A stretch of 17,976 nucleotides of DNA from Bolinopsis microptera (Eukaryota > Ctenophora > Tentaculata > Lobata > Bolinopsidae): positions 1 through 17,976 of the forward strand of contig NW_026971927.1 in NCBI RefSeq assembly GCF_026151205.1. The letters are read 5' to 3'. Shown piece after piece: positions 12,245-17,976 of this stretch (position 1 is its first letter; each line of letters starts with the position of its first letter). The position numbers and the translations under genes are program-made. The notes under the pieces are model-generated. The model was not told where the DNA came from and did not search any database. It saw only the letters and a list, made by a program, of their open reading frames with translations.

Positions 12245-15056
12245 ACTCCTTCTTTCTTTCTCCAAAAATTCTCCCCACTCTTTTACTTCTCTACCCCTTA
12301 AAAAACTTTCCCTTTCCCTTCTTCTACTTTAATTACTCTTTTCTAACCTTTAAAATTCTTACTCTTTTTACCCTTTACCCCCTTCAAAATACACATCCCT
12401 CTACCCCTTCTCCCTTTTTTACTTACTCTTCCTTTCTTTTTTTTACAAACTTCCTTCTTACTCTTTTTTACCTTTTCTTAACACTCTTCCTCCAAAATCT
12501 TCTTACTACTCTCCCTCTTTCTTCACCTTTCTAATATTACCCCCCTTTCCCCAAATTACATCCCACTAAAACCTCTTTAAAAACCCACCCTTTCTTTTCT
12601 CTCTCTACTCTACAACCCACTTCTTCTTTTTTCCTCCTTTCCTTTACTTCCTCTCCTAAACCCCTACACAAACTCTACTCTCCTTTTCTTTTCCATACCA
12701 AAATTACTTAATTTCCCTTTTACCTTTCTTTTACCTTCTTCTCTTTTTTCCTACTATACAAATTTGCTTCTTCTTTCTTCCCCTCTTTTCTACTCTCTAA
12801 CCTCCTACTACTTAAAATACTTTCTTTTTTACAAACCCACTTTCTCTCCACTACCAAATTTTTCTACTCTTCTCTCTACCCACCTCTCCTCTTTAACTTC
12901 TACTACTTATCTAATATCCTCTCCTTCTTCTTTTTAAATACACTTACTCACTCTCCCAACCTTTTTTACTTTCTTTTTCTTCTCATCTCTTAATTTTTCT
13001 CCTTACTTCTTTTTACTCTTTCGTTTACTTTTCTTTTCTACCTTACTCTTTTCTTTTACCATTTCTCCCTCCTTTTTACTCTCCCCTTTCTCCACTTTTC
13101 TTACTTATCTTTACTTCTTTTTCCCTTTCCTTTTCTATACTTAACTCCTTTTTTCTCAAAATTTCCCCCCTTTTCAAAAACCCTATTTACTTTAAATTTT
13201 ACTTCCCCTCTAAACTTCTTACTCTTCTTTTCCATTCCCCTTTTTAACTTTCTCTTTTATTCTCTACTCAAAACTTTAAAAATCCAAAACTCTCCCTTTC
13301 TTTCTTCTACTTTTACTAAACTTACTTTTCCCCTTTTTTCTTTACTACTTTCCCCTATCTCTAAAACCCCCTTTTTCCCCTTTACCCTACCTTTTAAAAA
13401 ACTTTAAACTACCCTTTTCCCCTCTCCTTAATTAACTCTTCTTTATACTACCTTTACTTACTTCTTAACCTTTCTACACCTTTCTTACTTTATTACCCCA
13501 ACTCTTCTTTCAAATCTTCTTTTACCCCTTTCTCTAAAATCCCCCTTTCTTTGCTTTCTCTCTACTTTTCTCTTACTTAAACTTTTTTCCTTTAACATTA
13601 CTCTTAAAAACATTACTTCTTCTTAACCCCTACTTTTTTTTCTTCCCCCACTCTTTTTTTACCTACAAAATTTTTCTAAAACCCCTTTTCACTCCTTCTT
13701 CCCAAAACTCTCTCTCCCTTTTTAAATCACTCAACTACCCTTACTTTTACTTTTCACTACTCTTTAAAAGTCCCCTTCACCCCTACTTTACTCTTTCTCT
13801 AATACCTTTACTACTCACTCCCCTATACCTTTTACTTCTACCCAACCCTTCTCAAAATTACTTTCTTAACCCCTTTCACTTCTTCTCCCTTCTTTTCTTT
13901 TCCCTTTCTTACTCTCTTACCCAAACTCCTTTACTACTCCCTTCTTTTAAATCTCTTCTTTTTACTCTCCCACTTTACTCTTTTTAACACCTTTCTTACT
14001 ATCCTTACCTCCCTTTTTTTCCTTTTACTCTCTTTTTTACTTTACTTCCTCTCTCTTAAACCCCTTTTTCTTTCCCCCTCCACTAAACCCTCTCCTTTTT
14101 CCTCTACCCTCTCTACTTTTTCCTCTTACTTTTCCAAAAAAACTCTCTCCCTTTCCTCTTAAACTTCTCCTTTTTCCCCCTCCTACTACTCTTCCCAATT
14201 CACCCCCTTTTTTATTTTACCTACCACTTTCCTCTATACTTTTCTTTTTAAAATAAACTTTACAATTCTTCTACTTACTTACTCTTCTCCCCTAAACCCC
14301 TTACTCTCCCTTTTCCCCACTTTTCAACTATCTCACTTTTTACTTATTTCTTACTAAAATTTCTCTCTCTCAACCCTCTCCCCTTCCCACTCCCTTTTTC
14401 TACTACCTTTTCCCCACCAATTCAATTCCATTTTTTACACTCCCTCTCCCCCCCTTATTTTACTTTTTTCTAAAACCCCTTTCCCCCCCACTCTCTTCTC
14501 TTCATTTTCTAAATTTACTCATTAACTTACTACTTCTTCTTACTTTCTTTTTCCCCTCTCTTCTCTAACTTTATTCTTCTCCTCCTTTCTTACTCTCTAC
14601 TTTCCCTACTTTTACTCTTTCTCCGTACCTCCCTTTTTTCCCCTTTTTCCCCTCTCTAAAAACTCTCTTTCTTTCTCCTCCCCACTTACTTCTTACAACT
14701 TTTTACTTCTTTAACTTTACTAACCTCCTTCTAAAATTCTTCATCTCTTACAAATTTCTCTTTTTCTTTCTCACTTCTTTCCCTAAATCCCTTCTTCTTC
14801 TACCCACACCTTTACTCCCTTTTTTACTTTACCCTTTCCCTCTTCTTAACTACTTTTAAATTTCCTACTCTACTTTTCCTCTCTCTACCCCCACTTCTTA
14901 CTTTCTCCTACTCTACCCCACTTACCTCCTCTTTTTCTTCCCTTATTCTCTTTTTCCCTTATCCTACCTCTTTTCCCCTCTTCCCCTCTTACTTAACCCT
15001 TCCTCTTACTTCTCTCTACACTTTTTTACTTCTCCCACTTCTTAAAATTTATCTAC

Positions 15057-15068
15057 TTTTTTTTTTTT
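15057..15068 (+). repeat. T12 homopolymer
   Basis: Twelve consecutive T followed by ATTACTTTT. It is comparable to the T12 run at 7861. Runs of eleven T also occur at 10425-10435 and 10478-10488. Confidence 0.75.
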
Positions 15069-16240
15069 ATTACTTTTCAACTTACTACCTTCCTTTAACT
15101 ACTACTCTTCTCTTTTACTTTCCCCTAAACTTCCCCCTACTCTCTTCCTTTCCCTACTACTCTCTTTTTTTACTACTACTCTTTCCCCTTTACTACTCTC
15201 TACTTTTTCTATTACTCCTTTTCTCTCTAAAATACCCTTTTCTTTTACTTTTCTTCTTTTACCACTTCCTTTTTTCCTTTGCTCTTTCTCTTCTTTTCTT
15301 CTCTCTCTTCTAACTCTACTTTTTTAAATTTCACTCTTTCCTTCTTAACTTATTTTCCCTTTCTTTACCTTTAAAATCTTTTACTTCTACCCTTCCTCTT
15401 CCCTTTTCCCCCTTACTTTTACTTTTACATTTTACCACTCCTACTACTTCCTTTCTCTTTACTTTTCTCACTCTTTTTTCTACTCCCCTTTCTCTCCTAC
15501 CCTTCACTCTACATACTTCTTTTTCCCACTCTCCTTCTTTTCTTTCCCCTTTTACCCCTTATACTTTTACTTCTCTCTACTCTACTTTTTCCCTTAACTT
15601 TTACTTTCTCTTTTTAACCTCTACTCCTTCTCCTTTTTAAACCCTTACACCCCACCCTTTAACCCACCCACCCCTACTCTACTCTTACTACTCTACTTTT
15701 CTCTTTTTTTTTACCCCTCCATTAAAAACTTCACAAAAAACCCTTAAATTTCCCCTTCCCCTTCTCCTCCCATTTACTTACTCTAAACCTTTTTCTCAAC
15801 TCTTTTTCACTTTCTTCTACTCCTCTACCTTTATTTACTTTTTAACTCTTCTTCTATCCTTTCTCTACTTATCTCTCTTACTAAAACCCACTACATTTTC
15901 CCCACTACTTACTTTACTCTCTCCTTCTTTCACTTTTCTCCCCTCCCGCTTACCCACTTTCTCCTTTTTTAAACCTCCTTTACTCCCCTCTTACTACCTC
16001 AAATTTTAAAAACCAACCCCCCCCACTTCTTACTACTCTCTCTTTCTTCTTTCTTAAAACTATACCTTTTACTTTTTTCACTTCTTCTAAAACCCTTTTT
16101 CTCTAAACTCTCTTTAACCTTTCCTAAAACTTCCCTTTTTATTAAATAACCCCTTCCCCCTCCTAAATAAACCCTTTCCCTTCTTCTCTTTACTTACCCT
16201 TTTTCTTTACAACTCAAATCCCTTCTACCACCCTACTCCT

Positions 16241-17976
16241 TTTCTCTACTAACTACTTCACTTCTAACTAAACTACTACTTCAACTACTTCTACTCTTAC
16301 TCCTTTTCTCCTTACTATCTTTCTTACTCTCTTCTCACTCTTCTACTTTCTCATATAACTCTACTTACTCTCTACTTCTTCTATACTCTTCTACTACTTC
16401 CCCTACTTCAACTAAACTTCATCTACTCTACTTACTCCTTCTACTTTACTCCTTCTATACTTCACTACTTTTAACTTCTACTCTCTCACTAACTACTCTC
16501 TCTTAACTCTACTCTACTACCTTCTTTTACTTACTTCTAACTCTTAACTCTCTACTTACTCTATTCTCTCTATACTCTACAACTACTTTCTCTCTTTCAC
16601 ACTAAACTTCATACAATCTTACAAACTCTATCTTTAAAACTAACACTACTACTCCTCAAACATTTACTCTCTTTAAACTTCTAAACAACTTAACTTTTTT
16701 TACTCTACTTTCTTTTTTCTACTCTCTATTTCTAAACTCTTCCTCTACTCTTTTTCCTCTTTTCATTCTTTAAACTCTCTCCTACTAACTTTTACTCTCT
16801 CACTCTACTAACTTCTCTTCTCTCTCTCTAAACCTCTTACACTTTTCCTACTATTTCTTTCTCTACACTGCTAACTCTTCTCTACCCTTCTTTACTTTTT
16901 ACTCCGCTACTTTTTTCTACTTCTTCTTTAAATACTTTCACTCAAAATCTCTCTCTCTCTACTACACTCTCTTCCCTTACTCTTACTCCCAAATCTAGAC
17001 TTTTACTCTTTTTCTTACACTCTACTCTAAATTCTTTACTACTTCTACACTCTACTTCTCTCTCTTTCTCTCTATTTTACTCTAACTACTTTTCTAAATC
17101 TACATCTCTTACTGTACCCTACTTATCTCCTACCTGCCCCTCTTCTACTCTTTACCTCTTCTTTCTCTAACTCTTTACTAACCCCTTTTCCTTTCTATCT
17201 CCTTACTCTACTACTTAAACCTTCTTACTTTCTACTTTTTCTCTACTACTCTTCTACTCCTTCTTACTACTCTTCCTACTCTCTCTATTTACAACTCTCT
17301 TTCTACCTTTCCCCCTACAAACTACTCTTCTTCACTCTACTCTACCTCTTAACTTGCTACTCTCTTTCTTCTTCTCTACTCTTACTTTTACCCCAACTAC
17401 TTACTCTCTTCACTCTTACTACTTACTACCTCACTTAACTACTCTACTGCTACTCTCTAACACTTCTCTACTCCTCTTACTCTCTCTAAACTTCTCTACT
17501 CTTCTCTACTTATTCTACTCTTCTTACACTTCTCTTACATCCTCTACTACTACTTCTACCTCTTCTTTACTACTCTCTTTCTTCTACTTCTACTCTTACT
17601 ACTACTTCTCTCTCTCTACTCTTCTAACTCTCTCTACTTAACTAACTTTCTACTATACGCTCCTCTCTACACTCTCTACACTACTACTTACTTACTCTCT
17701 ACTTAACTCTACTACTCCTTACTTCTCTTCTCTACTCTCTTCGTCTCTCTACTTACTACTCTCTACTTTACTAACTCTACTACTTCTCTCTTCTACTTCT
17801 TTTACTCTTAACTTACTCTCTACTCTTACTCTACCTCTAACTCTCTACTTCTCTTTACTACTCCTCAACTATACTCTCTCTTTCTTACTCTTTACTTCTC
17901 TTCTACTCTAACTCTAACTTATCTCTACTACTCTTTACACTCTTAACTCTTTCTTACTCTCTAAACTCTTACTCTA
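16241..17976. other. Tail of different texture: CTA/CTC/CTT/TAC-word-rich, no genes
   Basis: From about 16,240 the long C, A and T runs of the body thin out, and short words such as CTACT, CTCT, CTTCT and TTACT dominate. I see about five C runs of four or more here (near 16,400, 17,137, 17,183, 17,313 and 17,392), against roughly six in the first 300 bases of the window. A runs of four or more are almost gone. G is relatively enriched, at 16870, 16906, 16998, 17114, 17136, 17356, 17449, 17659 and 17743. Parts such as 17,540-17,620 approach a triplet-like TAC/TTC texture but never settle into an exact repeat. The boundary is gradual and approximate. No gene, RNA or repeat family is recognisable. 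It may be a second signal regime of the same artefact, or a separate low-complexity segment. Confidence 0.75.

Larger units (their letters stand above)
1..16240. other. G-depleted three-letter (A/C/T) low-complexity body, no genes
   Basis: This stretch holds only 14 G that I can find, at 133, 134, 1956, 4356, 4534, 7280, 9287, 12766, 13023, 13553, 13770, 14625, 15281 and 15948. The rest is T, C and A in irregular runs. No tandem period is visible, so it is not a satellite array. There is no ATG on the + strand, and no + strand ribosome binding site is possible. TAA stops recur in every frame. The minus strand is a purine-rich mirror with almost no C, and its purine-rich stretches look like Shine-Dalgarno sites everywhere without marking genes. 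Structured RNAs need G:C pairs and are excluded. A follows T and precedes C far more often than the reverse. I infer a sequencing or assembly artefact or an artificial sequence. A genuine low-complexity locus is the less likely alternative. Confidence 0.9.

Noticed and set aside
17354-17641. 95-codon open stretch on the + strand, starting at TTG
   Set aside because: Ser/Leu/Thr/Tyr/Phe low-complexity translation of CTA/CTC/CTT words. It starts at one of only five TTG triplets I find on this strand, and its only other G (17449) gives a CTG Leu codon. There is no motif, start signal or context.
1-17976. Bisulfite- or deaminase-converted DNA
   Set aside because: Conversion of C to T read on the opposite strand would remove G and inflate A. 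Here A is the rarest of the three common bases (about 15-18%), so the original strand would have had to be over 80% pyrimidine. The missing base is not compensated in the expected way.
1-17976. A high-GC genome with every G rewritten as T
   Set aside because: The proportions (A about 15%, C about 35%, T about 50%) would fit. But then AT should be common, since it would include former AG, while AT is scarce relative to AC and AA. A runs of four or more are also far too frequent for 15% A.
1-17976. Kinetoplastid maxicircle pan-edited cryptogenes on the minus strand
   Set aside because: The purine-rich, T-poor minus strand recalls pre-edited genes. But those are short, still contain C, and are flanked by normal mitochondrial genes and rRNAs. 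None of these occurs in 18 kb.
1-17976. Designed three-letter DNA (data storage or computing strands)
   Set aside because: Three-letter alphabets are used in such designs, but they normally avoid homopolymers and carry index or primer blocks. Here T runs reach 12 and C runs reach 9, no regular block structure is visible, and stray G occur. It is not excluded, but it is less likely than a read artefact.
1-17976. Telomere or centromere-type satellite array
   Set aside because: No CCCTAA/TTAGGG-type unit or any other constant period is seen. C3TA-like words occur only sporadically, as expected from the composition.

Overview
I can support no gene, RNA gene, mobile element or CRISPR array in this window. 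The + strand is written almost entirely in three letters, A, C and T. I count only 23 G in 17,976 bases (about 0.13%). Sample lines give roughly half T, a third C and 15-18% A. No cellular, viral or organellar genome that I know of has this composition over such a length. The window gives no reliable clue to an organism: there are no codons, no rRNA or tRNA, and no recognisable repeat family.

Layout. Positions 1 to about 16,240 are a body of irregular T, C and A runs (C runs up to 9, T runs up to 12, A runs up to 8) with no obvious period. Only 14 G fall in this part. From about 16,240 to the end the texture changes: long C and A runs become rare, and short CTA, CTC, CTT and TAC words dominate. 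Nine of the 23 G fall in the last 1.1 kb, between 16,870 and 17,743. The overall base proportions stay similar, so the change is in word order and run length.

Coding and RNA capacity. The + strand contains no ATG and cannot hold a purine-rich ribosome binding site. Its longest open stretches (4354-4893 and 17354-17641) start at rare TTG triplets and use almost only the amino acids encodable without G. The minus strand has almost no C, and its best open stretch (9709-9891) is a Lys/Gly/Glu/Arg/Val-rich by-product of purine richness. G:C pairs are essentially unavailable within either single strand, so tRNA, rRNA, ordinary stem-loop terminators and CRISPR-type hairpins are excluded.

Interpretation (inference). 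The most economical reading is a technical product, such as a miscalled long read or a contig built from one, or an artificial three-letter sequence. Two features favour this: the extreme strand asymmetry, and a strong preference for the order T then A then C (TA abundant and CA scarce, the reverse of most genomes). The alternative is a genuine, very long purine/pyrimidine-asymmetric low-complexity locus. Raw signal, independent short-read coverage and opposite-strand reads would separate these. Local structures listed below (a G-quadruplex-type C-run cluster, long pyrimidine-only tracts, homopolymers) are real in the sequence as given but probably have no biological meaning.
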